A stretch of DNA of 22,211 nt from the NCBI GenBank assembly GCA_946479835.1, contig CAMLHD010000011.1:1-22211 (forward strand), written 5' to 3'. The stretch is from an uncultured Candidatus Saccharibacteria bacterium (lineage in GTDB: Bacteria > Patescibacteria > Saccharimonadia > Saccharimonadales > JACDBH01). How positions within the stretch are numbered: the first letter of the stretch is position 1; each line of letters starts with the position of its first letter. Under the pieces are notes generated by a model. The model saw only the letters and a program-made list of their open reading frames with translations, was not told where the DNA came from and searched no databases. This document shows positions 14,568-21,081 of this stretch, piece after piece. The position numbers and the translations under genes were made by a program.

Positions 14568-15635
14568 GTGAAAATTCTTGGGATCGAGACCAGCTGTGAT
14601 GAAACGGCGGCGGCAATCGTCGAGCTTGATGATAGTTTGAACTGTTCCCTGCTGTCCAACGTGGTGGCCTCCAGCATGGACCTTCACATACAGTACGGAG
14701 GCGTTGTGCCGGAGATCGCCGCCCGCAGCCATATCGAATCCATTCTGCCGGTGATCAACGAAGCCGTTAAGCCGGTAGGGTGGGACGATATCGATGGCAT
14801 CGCCGTCACCTACGGCGCAGGCTTGGGCGGCAGCCTGCTGGTAGGCGTCATGACGGCGCGGACACTGGCAATAGCCAAACAGAAACCGCTTTACGGCTGC
14901 AATCATGTCGAGGGGCATGTCTATGCCAATTTTATTGCCAGCACTGCTCTGCCCGGCTATCAGCTGAGAGGCAAAGCGCCTGCCTTCCCTTGCCTGAGCC
15001 TGATAGTCAGCGGCGGCCACTCGCAGTTGGTGCTGCTTAAAAACCATTTCGATTACGAATTGCTTGGCCGGACCCACGACGACGCGATCGGCGAGGCCTT
15101 CGACAAGGTAGCTAAGCTGATCGGCCTGCCCTACCCTGGAGGACCGTCCATCGGACAGGCGGCGATCGATGGCGACCCCAAGGCTTATCAGTTTCCAAAG
15201 GCAAAGATGAGCGGCAAGTATGACTTTAGCTTTTCTGGGCTTAAAACAGCCGTTTTAAGGCAAGTTCAAACCATATGCGGCAAAGACCTTGCCTTCCCTT
15301 CTGCGGGGCTTGCAGGGCTTCTAGAGAGCTCACAGAGGGCAGATATTGCCGCTTCTTTTCAGCGCGTGGCTATCGAGACGGTAGTAGACAAAACAGAGGA
15401 GGCGTTTAACGAGTACTCCCCTGCCTCGGTGGTCATAGCCGGCGGCGTGGCCGCCAGCCCGGAGCTGCGCCGTCAGCTTAAAGAACGGCTGCCGATAGAG
15501 ATCGAATATACCGACCCTAAGCTTTGTACCGACAACGGCGCTATGATCGCCGCCTTGGGCGCCTTCAAAGCTAAGCTTAACCAGCCCTCAGCCGACCCCT
15601 ATAATCTCGAGGTTCGGCCCAATCTTTCCATGTAA
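14568..15635 (+). CDS. tsaD: tRNA N6-threonylcarbamoyladenosine transferase TsaD
   Basis: The catalytic subunit that transfers threonylcarbamoyl to A37 of ANN-reading tRNAs, working with TsaB/TsaE and TsaC. At 355 residues it has the usual length. Motifs are GIETSCDETAAAIV at the N terminus, GGVVPEIAARSHIE, the metal-binding NHVEGH near residue 107 (HxxxH with its first His), ISGGHSQLV, GRTHDDAIGEAFDKVAKLIG, the YDFSFSGLKTA block, VIAGGVAAS and CTDNGAMIA near the C terminus. The start is GTG at 14568 (MKILGIETS in translation). No Shine-Dalgarno sequence precedes it, so it may be leaderless. It is divergent from the 685-residue gene. Confidence 0.97.
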   Translation: MKILGIETSCDETAAAIVELDDSLNCSLLSNVVASSMDLHIQYGGVVPEIAARSHIESILPVINEAVKPVGWDDIDGIAVTYGAGLGGSLLVGVMTARTLAIAKQKPLYGCNHVEGHVYANFIASTALPGYQLRGKAPAFPCLSLIVSGGHSQLVLLKNHFDYELLGRTHDDAIGEAFDKVAKLIGLPYPGGPSIGQAAIDGDPKAYQFPKAKMSGKYDFSFSGLKTAVLRQVQTICGKDLAFPSAGLAGLLESSQRADIAASFQRVAIETVVDKTEEAFNEYSPASVVIAGGVAASPELRRQLKERLPIEIEYTDPKLCTDNGAMIAALGAFKAKLNQPSADPYNLEVRPNLSM

Positions 15636-15648
15636 TATTTGTGAGTCT

Positions 15649-15684
15649 TGTCAACGTTGACACCGCTGGCATTAGGATTATGCT
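15649..15684 (+). promoter_or_regulatory. Promoter with a 14-bp palindrome over the -35
   Basis: TTGACA (15657-15662), a 16-nt spacer and TATGCT (15679-15684). The -35 is half of a perfect palindrome TGTCAACGTTGACA (15649-15662), which could be an operator. Transcription would begin at or near the ATG at 15690. Confidence 0.6.
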
Positions 15685-15689
15685 TATAG

Positions 15690-15800
15690 ATGAAAATAAA
15701 AACTCTTGCCTATCCCTGTGAGACGGGATTGTTCTTTATACGGAAACCGGTTGTGACAAAAGTGCATAACCCCTTTCGTGTGAAAGGAGCCTGCTGTTGA
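15690..15800 (+). CDS. 36-residue leaderless ORF upstream of valS (possible leader peptide)
   Basis: A short open frame starts 5 nt after a plausible -10 box and would be translated without a leader. The peptide begins MKIKTLAYPCETGLFF and ends VKGACC. It is basic, with four Val codons in its second half (in KPVVTKVHNPFRVKG). An intrinsic terminator overlaps the stop codon, and just before that is a CCTTTC-GTGT-GAAAGG hairpin (15772-15787). Placed directly before valS, it could be an attenuator leader peptide sensing valyl-tRNA. Equally it could be a small independent peptide gene or an untranslated RNA of about 120 nt. The coding call is tentative. Confidence 0.4.
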   Translation: MKIKTLAYPCETGLFFIRKPVVTKVHNPFRVKGACC

Positions 15801-15812
15801 GTGGGCTTTTTT
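15788..15812 (+). terminator. Intrinsic terminator/possible attenuator before valS
   Basis: AGCCT-N10-GGGCT followed by six T residues. It overlaps the end of the 36-codon ORF and lies 54 nt before the valS start. Confidence 0.7.
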
Positions 15813-15850
15813 CATGTGAAATCGCCATTAGTCATTACCCCTGTTTAAAT

Positions 15851-15858
15851 GCTATACT
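15851..15858 (+). promoter_or_regulatory. Extended -10 promoter of leaderless valS
   Basis: The sequence ATGCTATACT has TG-C-TATACT (TATACT at 15853-15858), an extended -10. The valS ATG lies at 15866, 7 nt after it, so transcription and translation should start at the same place. No Shine-Dalgarno sequence is present. Confidence 0.65.
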
Positions 15859-15865
15859 TTAACCA

Positions 15866-18424
15866 ATGAAGCTATCTAAAACGTACGAGCCAAATCAGTA
15901 CGAGGCGATGATCTACGACCTCTGGGAACAGAGTGACGCCTTCAAACCTTCTGAGAAAGGGAAGGGCACTTACAGCATCGTGGCACCGCCGCCCAACGCC
16001 AATGCCAGCTTGCATATCGGATATGGGCTGACAATCGCCATAGAAGATATATCAGTACGGTATAACAGATTGAGAGGGAAGTCGGCTCTGTTTGTGCCCG
16101 GTTCTGACCATGCAGGCTTCGAGACCCAGGCCGTCTACGAGAAACACTTGGCCGCCAAAGGTAAAAGCCGGTTCGATTACAGCAGGGAAGAGCTTTATCA
16201 ACAGATGTGGGACTTTGTGGCGGAAAACCGGGCTGTGTTCGACAAGCAGTTCCGGTCTTTGGGAGCTTCTTTTGAGTGGTCCCGGTATACCTTCACCCTT
16301 GACGAGAAGGTAGTCAAGCGGGCCTATGCAACCTTCAAGAAGCTGTGGGACGAAAAGCTCATTTACAGGGGCGAGCGGCTGGTCAATTACTGCACCTTCC
16401 ACCGTACGGGCTTTGCCGATGTAGAAGTGGAGTTCGAAGAGGTCAAGACGCCGCTTTATTACATCAAGTACGGACCGTTTACCCTGGCTACCACTCGACC
16501 GGAAACTAAGTTCGGCGACACCGGCGTAGCCGTACACCCCACTGACAAGCGTTACAAGGAGTGGGTAGGCAAGACCGTTACTGTTGAAGGCGTCAACGGA
16601 CCGTTCGAAGTCAGGGTAGTGGCCGACGAGATGGTAGATCCTGACTTCGGTACAGGGGTAGTAAAGATTACCCCGGCCCACAGCTTTGACGACTGGGAGG
16701 TCGCCCAGCGACACAACCTGCCGCCGGTAAGGGTTATCAACCATGACGGCACGATGAACCATCATGCCGGCCGCTTCGCCGGCAAGACGGTTATGGAAGC
16801 GCGCAAGGCAGTGGTTGAAGCTATGCATCAGAAGGGGCTGCTCGAACGCATTGATAACGAATACAAAACAAGGGTAGGCAAGTGCTATAAATGCGGTACG
16901 ATCATCGAGCCGATGCTGATGGAACAGTGGTTCGTAGACATGCAGCCACTGGCAAAGCCGGCTATCAAAGTCCTCAAGGCGGACAAAATTAAGTTCTACC
17001 CCGATTCCAAGAAAGATCAGCTTATAAATTACCTTGAGGGACTAAGAGATTGGAATATCAGCCGCCAGATCGCCTGGGGTATCCCGATTCCAGCCTTCCA
17101 GAACGTCAATGATTCGGATGACTGGATCTTTGACGAACGGGTCGGCGAGGAAATCATCGAAGTAAACGGCAAGACCTATCGGCGCGACCCGGACGTATTC
17201 GATACATGGTTCAGCAGCAGCTCCTGGCCGTACGTGACCTTGGATTACCCGGGAGAAGACTTCAAGAAGTTCTACCCGCTGTCTTTGATGGAAACCGGCG
17301 GCGAAATCCTTTATCCATGGGTTAGCCGCATGATCATGCTGGGGCTTTATGTAACCGGCGAAATACCGTTCGAGGCTGTCTACATCCATGGCTATGTCAT
17401 GGCCGAAGACGGATCGAAGATGAGCAAGAGCAAGGGCAACACGGTTAGCTCTAGCGAAGTAGTGGAGCAGTACGGCTCAGACGCCCTTAGGATGGGCATT
17501 ATTTCCGGCCGTTCGCCGGCCGTCAACCGCGGCTACGACCGCCGCCGGGTAGAGAAAGCCCGCAACTTCTGCAACAAGCTCTGGAATGTGGCCCGCTTCG
17601 TCGAAGACACCATTGGCGATGATTACCACCTGCGCCTTAAGCCCAAACCGGAGACTGAGGCTGATCACTGGATATTGACTAAATTACAACGTTCTGCGGA
17701 TAAGATCGCTGAAGATCTGGACAACTACCGCTTTGCCGAAGCCTATGAGACGCTGTTCCACACCCTGTGGGACGATTTTGCCGACTGGTACATCGAAGCC
17801 AGCAAGAGCAGGCCTAATCATTCCGTGCTGGCACACAGCCTGGATACCATCCTTAAGCTGGCACATCCGTTCGCGCCGTTCGTGACCGAAACGATCTGGC
17901 AAACGCTCAAATGGGAAGAAGGGCTGCTGGTAACCAGCGCTTGGCCGAAAGTTGAGTCGGGCGACAAGCGAGCCGCTGATGAGTTCCGGGCTGTCCGCAA
18001 GCTCGTCAGGGAAATCCGCTCCATCTCCCGCAAGCTGAAGCTGAATAAGCCGCTGCTGTACCATCAGGGCTCAGCGCTTATAACCAAGCATAACGGCCTG
18101 ATAGCGCATCTGGGAGGCCTGAAAGAAATCACTGAAGTCAGCGCCGGGCGGGGCCTGCGACTGACGGAATCGGGCGAAAACTGCTGGCTGGATGTCGACC
18201 GCCAGACCGCCGAGCAATACCTTGGTACCCTTGCAGACAAGCAGACAGCCGAAGCCATCAGCGTGGAGCGCCTCAGGGCTCGGTTGGCCAACAAATCCTA
18301 TGTGGACAACGCACCCAAGGAACTGGTTGAGGAAACCAAGCAGCAGCTCAGCGAGTCTGAACGCCGGCTTAAACAGATCAACGGCGAAATAGACAGCTTT
18401 ACTACTGCCTCTAAAGCGTTATGA
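15866..18424 (+). CDS. valS: Valyl-tRNA synthetase
   Basis: A class I synthetase that charges tRNA-Val. At 852 residues it has the normal length. The ATP site HIGH appears as PPPNANASLHIGYGL near residues 41-55. The CP1 editing domain carries TTRPETKFGDTGVAVHP near 209. Zinc-type Cys pairs appear in YCTFHRTGFADVEVEFEE and CYKCGTIIEPML. The second catalytic signature is MAEDGSKMSKSKGN near 512-525. The C terminus ends in the ValS coiled-coil arm (RLRARLANKSYVDNAPKEL, then ESERRLKQING). It is probably leaderless. No terminator separates its stop from the promoter of unit A 16 nt downstream, so read-through into that unit is possible. Confidence 0.98.
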   Translation: MKLSKTYEPNQYEAMIYDLWEQSDAFKPSEKGKGTYSIVAPPPNANASLHIGYGLTIAIEDISVRYNRLRGKSALFVPGSDHAGFETQAVYEKHLAAKGKSRFDYSREELYQQMWDFVAENRAVFDKQFRSLGASFEWSRYTFTLDEKVVKRAYATFKKLWDEKLIYRGERLVNYCTFHRTGFADVEVEFEEVKTPLYYIKYGPFTLATTRPETKFGDTGVAVHPTDKRYKEWVGKTVTVEGVNGPFEVRVVADEMVDPDFGTGVVKITPAHSFDDWEVAQRHNLPPVRVINHDGTMNHHAGRFAGKTVMEARKAVVEAMHQKGLLERIDNEYKTRVGKCYKCGTIIEPMLMEQWFVDMQPLAKPAIKVLKADKIKFYPDSKKDQLINYLEGLRDWNISRQIAWGIPIPAFQNVNDSDDWIFDERVGEEIIEVNGKTYRRDPDVFDTWFSSSSWPYVTLDYPGEDFKKFYPLSLMETGGEILYPWVSRMIMLGLYVTGEIPFEAVYIHGYVMAEDGSKMSKSKGNTVSSSEVVEQYGSDALRMGIISGRSPAVNRGYDRRRVEKARNFCNKLWNVARFVEDTIGDDYHLRLKPKPETEADHWILTKLQRSADKIAEDLDNYRFAEAYETLFHTLWDDFADWYIEASKSRPNHSVLAHSLDTILKLAHPFAPFVTETIWQTLKWEEGLLVTSAWPKVESGDKRAADEFRAVRKLVREIRSISRKLKLNKPLLYHQGSALITKHNGLIAHLGGLKEITEVSAGRGLRLTESGENCWLDVDRQTAEQYLGTLADKQTAEAISVERLRARLANKSYVDNAPKELVEETKQQLSESERRLKQINGEIDSFTTASKAL

Positions 18425-18439
18425 CAAGCGGAATGAAGT

Positions 18440-18469
18440 TTGACTTTTAGCCATGCTTATTGCTAAAAT
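18440..18469 (+). promoter_or_regulatory. Unit A promoter
   Basis: TTGACT (18440-18445), an 18-nt spacer and TAAAAT (18464-18469). An inverted repeat TTTTAGC-N10-GCTAAAA spans the spacer and -10 and could be an operator. Confidence 0.72.
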
Positions 18470-18479
18470 GTCGGCAATT

Positions 18480-18721
18480 CTGGTGGGTTCTCATCAGGAC
18501 GTAAGTTAACAAGTTCTCTGTTTGATTACCCTATGAAAACAAATTCATGGGGACCTTGGATAATTTGGAAAAAGATATGTTTTATATTGTTTCGGGCGCT
18601 TAGATTGCGAAGTCATCGTGTTCTATGCGCCCCAAACAATCCATAAACCATGATCGTCACCGATCTAAGTCTTGAAATCCAACCATCCATCCAACCCAAC
18701 CATGCGAGGAGTGATCCTGCT
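18480..18721 (+). promoter_or_regulatory. Unit A structured leader (L1)
   Basis: Elements in order: hairpin CTGGTG/CATCAG (18480-18497); the box TTAACAAGTTCTCTGT with clasp strand CAAGTTCTCTG (18510-18520); an extra hairpin ATGAA-N6-TTCAT (about 18533-18548); a long hairpin TTGTTTCGGGCGC/GCGCCCCAAACAA (18587-18639, one mismatch); hairpin GATCG-TCAC-CGATC (18652-18665); a CA-rich tract (CCAACCATCCATCCAACCC); and GAGGAG (18706-18711) before the ATG. The same modules recur in L3 and L4, and in shortened form in L2. Confidence 0.78.
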
Positions 18722-18985
18722 ATGCAAACCTTGACCATTACCCGAGAAGAGGCTGTCGCCCAACTCATCGAGGAGCTCACCGAACTCTTCCCCATCGACT
18801 CGGATGCCGCCTGGCAGCGATTCAACATCGTCGCACGACGACTGGACGGGGAGATGGCCAGTCACGTGCTCGACATGCTCGTTTCGGACGGAGTCCTGCT
18901 CTGCATCGACGACGACTGCACGGCGAACACGACCGACCACCCGCACACGAGCGACTGCACCTTCTTGGTCTTCCACGCCGCCTGA
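18722..18985 (+). CDS. Unit A gene 1: orphan small Cys/His protein
   Basis: The product is 87 residues of no recognised family. The N-terminal ~55 residues look helical and acidic. The C-terminal part holds C61-x4-C66, H73, H75 and C79, which could form a small metal site (inference). There is no membrane helix. The ATG at 18722 follows GAGGAG by 10 nt. An in-frame ATG at 18650 is rejected because it lies inside the conserved leader. Codon use is of the GTC/CTC/GAG style shared by the orphan islands. Confidence 0.68.
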   Translation: MQTLTITREEAVAQLIEELTELFPIDSDAAWQRFNIVARRLDGEMASHVLDMLVSDGVLLCIDDDCTANTTDHPHTSDCTFLVFHAA

Positions 18986-19030
18986 CTCCACCGTCCACCA
19001 TCCGACAACCTACCAACCAGGGGGTATCTC

Positions 19031-19237
19031 ATGTCCCACGCTCTCTCACGTCTGGTCCGCCAGCTGAAGCGCGCCTACGAGCTCGTCTCGGAAGCCGTTT
19101 TCTGGCTTGGTCTCCAGGCTGACAGAATCTGGACCTGGTCCGAGATCGCGCGCATCGTGCACCGGGAGGGCAACAGCCGTCTCATGTACGATCCGTACGC
19201 CTATCTCCGGTTTCCAACCTCCCTCGCCGCCGCCTGA
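19031..19237 (+). CDS. Unit A gene 2: orphan small protein
   Basis: The product is 68 residues of no recognised family. It begins with a basic amphipathic helix (HALSRLVRQLKRAYELV), followed by a Trp-rich, partly hydrophobic stretch (EAVFWLGLQADRIWTW) that could lie at a membrane surface, and ends SLAAA. The ribosome site is GGGGG 7 nt upstream, after another CA-rich tract (CCACCATCCGACAACC). Its stop lies 13 nt before the 3' clasp strand of unit A. Confidence 0.66.
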   Translation: MSHALSRLVRQLKRAYELVSEAVFWLGLQADRIWTWSEIARIVHREGNSRLMYDPYAYLRFPTSLAAA

Positions 19238-19250
19238 CCTAGGCAACATT

Positions 19251-19261
19251 CAGAGAACTTG
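19251..19261 (+). repeat. Unit A 3' clasp strand
   Basis: CAGAGAACTTG is the exact reverse complement of CAAGTTCTCTG at 18510-18520 (11 bp) in the leader of the same unit. Confidence 0.78.
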
Positions 19262-19265
19262 ACCA

Positions 19266-19368
19266 CCCCGGCCGAGAGGATTAAAGAGTTGTGCATCCAG
19301 CACAAATTTCTTAATCCTTTCGGCCCCTAACCAGAGCAGGCAAATGGATTGCCTGTTGTGGCTAGAGC
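19266..19368 (+). repeat. Trailer element T1 (two hairpins, possible kissing loops)
   Basis: Hairpin I: GGCCGAGAGGATTAA pairs with TTAATCCTTTCGGCC and carries an apical stem TTGTGC-ATCCA-GCACAA (19289-19305). Hairpin II: CCA...TGG closes CAGGCAA-ATGGA-TTGCCTG (19337-19355). Loop I (AUCCA, 19295-19299) is complementary to UGGAU (19345-19349) at loop II, so the two can kiss. There is no T-run. The 103 nt are identical to T3 (21696-21798). Confidence 0.82.
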
Positions 19369-19395
19369 CAAGACTCAATAACAGAGGTAGTGAGA

Positions 19396-19424
19396 TTGAC
19401 TTTTGGCTTTGCTTATGCTAAAAT
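19396..19424 (+). promoter_or_regulatory. Unit B promoter
   Basis: TTGACT (19396-19401), a 17-nt spacer and TAAAAT (19419-19424). It shares most of its spacer text with the unit A promoter, including an imperfect TTTTGGC/GCTAAAA repeat. Confidence 0.8.
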
Positions 19425-19439
19425 AATCATACTTCGTCT

Positions 19440-19512
19440 GAGCGAATCCGCTCCGAGGTACGTTAACAAGTTCTCTGTACTGATCAAGATCCGACAACTC
19501 CGAGGAGGAGAA
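19440..19512 (+). promoter_or_regulatory. Unit B short leader (L2)
   Basis: Hairpin GAGCG-AATC-CGCTC (19440-19453), then TTAACAAGTTCTCTGT with clasp strand AAGTTCTCTG (19468-19477), a degenerate GATC-AA-GATC, and CTCCGAGGAGGAGAA before the start. It lacks the long TTGTTTCG hairpin found in L1, L3 and L4, so that module is optional. Confidence 0.75.
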
Positions 19513-19653
19513 TTGACCTCATCAACAGACCCGCGAAAGCTGCCCTGGTACGAAGTCGTCCGGCTGGAATGCATCCCAACCCTGGGAACGTCCGTCTACG
19601 ACCGTGCCCTGGCCGCTCAGAAACAAACCGCCCAACCATCCGAAAAGGAGTAA
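19513..19653 (+). CDS. Unit B gene 1: orphan peptide, TTG start
   Basis: The product is 46 residues of no recognised family, hydrophilic and without a membrane helix (KLPWYEVVRLECIPTLGTSV is the most ordered part). The TTG start is supported by the leader: CTCCGAGGAGGAGAA precedes TTG here and precedes the ATG of unit C gene 1 in the identical position. The stop is followed 3 nt later by the next start, so translation may be coupled. Confidence 0.55.
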   Translation: MTSSTDPRKLPWYEVVRLECIPTLGTSVYDRALAAQKQTAQPSEKE

Positions 19654-19656
19654 GCC

Positions 19657-19863
19657 GTGTCACACGGACCCAAAACCCCCGGCACCGTCGCCGCCACCAT
19701 CGTCATGTGGATCCCACTGACACTGATCATCCTCGGCATCATCATCGCCTGCTTCCAGGTGTTCCACGACAAGGACATGACTTGGCTGGGACTCTTGCTG
19801 GCTTTAGTTGCCGTGGGTTACGTCATCACCTATCTCTTTTCCGGACGCCACAAGCGTCACTGA
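19657..19863 (+). CDS. Unit B gene 2: two-helix membrane protein
   Basis: The product is 68 residues with two predicted membrane helices (about 11-33 and 42-62) joined by a short acidic/basic loop (HDKDMT). It ends in a basic tail GRHKRH. No family is assigned. The start is GTG, with AAGGAG 6 nt upstream inside the end of gene 1. The topology suggests a small hairpin in the membrane, of the size of holin-like or regulatory membrane proteins, but no specific family motif is seen. Confidence 0.72.
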   Translation: MSHGPKTPGTVAATIVMWIPLTLIILGIIIACFQVFHDKDMTWLGLLLALVAVGYVITYLFSGRHKRH

Positions 19864-19881
19864 CCTGGGAAGGGTGAGGAT

Positions 19882-20103
19882 ATGACCGAGTGGCTGATCG
19901 CCCTGGCCTGGATGGCATTCGTCATCCTATTGAACGCGGCCCTGTTCCGCCTGTACTTCTATGCCCGGTTCCGCCTGTTAGGCGTCCCCGATCTGTGGGT
20001 CGTCGCCCGGAATCTCCTGGCAGAACAAGGCAAACGGCTTCTAAGGGAGGCAAAGACGAGAATCGAACAGCAGAGAGCTTCACCCAACCGCCGAGAGGAA
20101 TAA
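19882..20103 (+). CDS. Unit B gene 3: single-helix membrane protein
   Basis: The product is 73 residues: an N-terminal membrane helix (about 4-28) and then a basic helical tail (RNLLAEQGKRLLREAKTRIE). No family is recognised. GAGGAT lies just before the ATG. The last codons also encode RNA structure: the 3' clasp strand (20071-20080) and the first strand of trailer T2 lie inside the reading frame, so both protein and RNA constraints act on its C terminus. Confidence 0.72.
   Translation: MTEWLIALAWMAFVILLNAALFRLYFYARFRLLGVPDLWVVARNLLAEQGKRLLREAKTRIEQQRASPNRREE
20071..20080 (+). repeat. Unit B 3' clasp strand (inside the coding region)
   Basis: CAGAGAGCTT pairs with AAGTTCTCTG (19468-19477) over 10 positions, with one G.U. 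It is the intermediate state between the U-A pair of unit A and the C-G pair of unit C. Confidence 0.7.
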
Positions 20104-20180
20104 GAGTTGTGCATCCAGCACAAATTTCTACTTCTCTCGGCTTAACCAGAGCAGGCAAATGGATTGCCTGTTGTGGTTAG
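20090..20180 (+). repeat. Trailer element T2
   Basis: A diverged copy of T1/T3. The outer stem is GCCGAGAG/CTCTCGGC (20090-20097/20134-20141), where T1 has GGCCGAGAGGATTAA/TTAATCCTTTCGGCC, so the sequences differ on both sides while pairing is kept. The apical stem TTGTGC-ATCCA-GCACAA and hairpin II CAGGCAA-ATGGA-TTGCCTG are unchanged, with outer pairs AACCA/TGGTT. The 5' strand overlaps the end of unit B gene 3. Confidence 0.82.
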
Positions 20181-20193
20181 GATAAGCGGTATA

Positions 20194-20222
20194 TTGCTTT
20201 TTGACGATGTTAATTGTAAAAT
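20194..20222 (+). promoter_or_regulatory. Unit C promoter
   Basis: TTGCTT (20194-20199), a 17-nt spacer and TAAAAT (20217-20222). Confidence 0.7.
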
Positions 20223-20237
20223 AATCCAATCTTTGTA

Positions 20238-20410
20238 GAGCTTTTTGCTCCGAAGGTACCTTAACAAGCTCTCTGTGATTAATTACTTTGTTTCGAGCAC
20301 ATAACGCATCGATGTCTGATGCTTTGCGTGCTCGAAACAAACCAACCCTGATCGCCTAGCGATCGTCAACCAACCACCACATTCCAACCCTACGACTCCG
20401 AGGAGGAGAA
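20238..20410 (+). promoter_or_regulatory. Unit C structured leader (L3)
   Basis: Hairpin GAGC-TTTTT-GCTC (20238-20250); CCTTAACAAGCTCTCTGT with clasp strand AAGCTCTCTGT (20266-20276); a perfect 14-bp hairpin TTTGTTTCGAGCAC/GTGCTCGAAACAAA (20287-20341) with an inner GCATC/GATGC stem; hairpin GATCGC-CTA-GCGATC (20350-20364); a CA-rich tract (CAACCAACCACCACATTCC); and GAGGAGGAG before the ATG. With T2 this fills the ~300 nt between units B and C. Confidence 0.82.
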
Positions 20411-20668
20411 ATGAACCAACTCGGCCCTAGCGAGGCCTTCAAAAACCTTTTCCACCTAGACGACCTTCAGGACGCGCTCGCGCACCTCAGCGAGCTCACC
20501 CTCGCATACTGGTGGGTGCCAATGCTCGGACTGATCGTGCTCGTGGCAATGCTACGACTAATCAATCCGAACTTCTTGAGGCAACCTGCCGAGGTCCCGA
20601 GATGCCCGCTGTGCGACAGTCGGCTGCCCCAACACCATGCCCTATTCAGCCTCAAGGAGGAAGTGTGA
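20411..20668 (+). CDS. Unit C gene 1: membrane protein with CxxC/HH motif
   Basis: The product is 85 residues. A helical acidic N terminus is followed by one membrane helix (about 30-50) and a tail carrying C65-x2-C68 and H75-H76, which could bind one metal ion (inference). No family is recognised. The ATG follows GAGGAGGAGAA, the same ribosome site as in unit B. It overlaps the next gene by 4 nt. Confidence 0.74.
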   Translation: MNQLGPSEAFKNLFHLDDLQDALAHLSELTLAYWWVPMLGLIVLVAMLRLINPNFLRQPAEVPRCPLCDSRLPQHHALFSLKEEV

Positions 20669-20826
20669 CAGTTTTGATGGTGCTTTGCATCGTCCTGACA
20701 CTCGTCCTAGCCTTGCGGGCCTTGAAGTATCTACTGGAAGGAGAGGCTGATCTGGCCATCATCTGGGGCTGCCTTGCGGCAATCGCCGGGATGTTCAGCT
20801 TCGGTTTCATCCTGCGCTTCTTTTAA
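20665..20826 (+). CDS. Unit C gene 2: two-helix mini membrane protein
   Basis: The product is 53 residues, almost all in two membrane helices (about 1-18 and 29-52) joined by KYLLEGEADL, ending FILRFF. The GTG start at 20665 overlaps the upstream stop (GTGA) and follows AAGGAGG (20654-20660) by 4 nt. A longer open frame upstream in this frame is a shadow of gene 1. No family is recognised. Confidence 0.66.
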   Translation: MTVLMVLCIVLTLVLALRALKYLLEGEADLAIIWGCLAAIAGMFSFGFILRFF

Positions 20827-20859
20827 CTGACCTGACCCTACCAACCATATCGAGGAGAA

Positions 20860-21081
20860 ATGACATACCTGAACCAAGCTCCGCCGATGCCGCGGGGAAG
20901 GGTCCATTCCGGATGGGAAATCATCCTGTGGATCTTCAGCCCCGATGGCTACCTGGCGCTCCTCTTGACCCTGACGTGCTGCGCGCTGTTCATGGCGTTC
21001 ATCGTGTCCGTAATCATCACCCAAGCACTTGTCCTCGCTGAGAACGAGAAGGAGACCATCCGACTTAAGGAGGAGACGTGA
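20860..21081 (+). CDS. Unit C gene 3: single-helix membrane protein
   Basis: The product is 73 residues: a hydrophilic, Pro-rich N terminus, an amphipathic stretch (WEIILWIF), a long membrane helix (about 31-58) and a charged C terminus (ENEKETIRLKEET). CGAGGAGAA precedes the ATG after another CA-rich tract (CCTACCAACC). It overlaps the next gene by 4 nt (GTGA). No family is recognised. Confidence 0.73.
   Translation: MTYLNQAPPMPRGRVHSGWEIILWIFSPDGYLALLLTLTCCALFMAFIVSVIITQALVLAENEKETIRLKEET

Noticed and set aside
15690..15865. T-box riboswitch upstream of valS
   Set aside because: The conserved AGGGUGGNACCGCG-type T-box bulge is absent, and the distance between promoter and terminator (about 120 nt) is too short.
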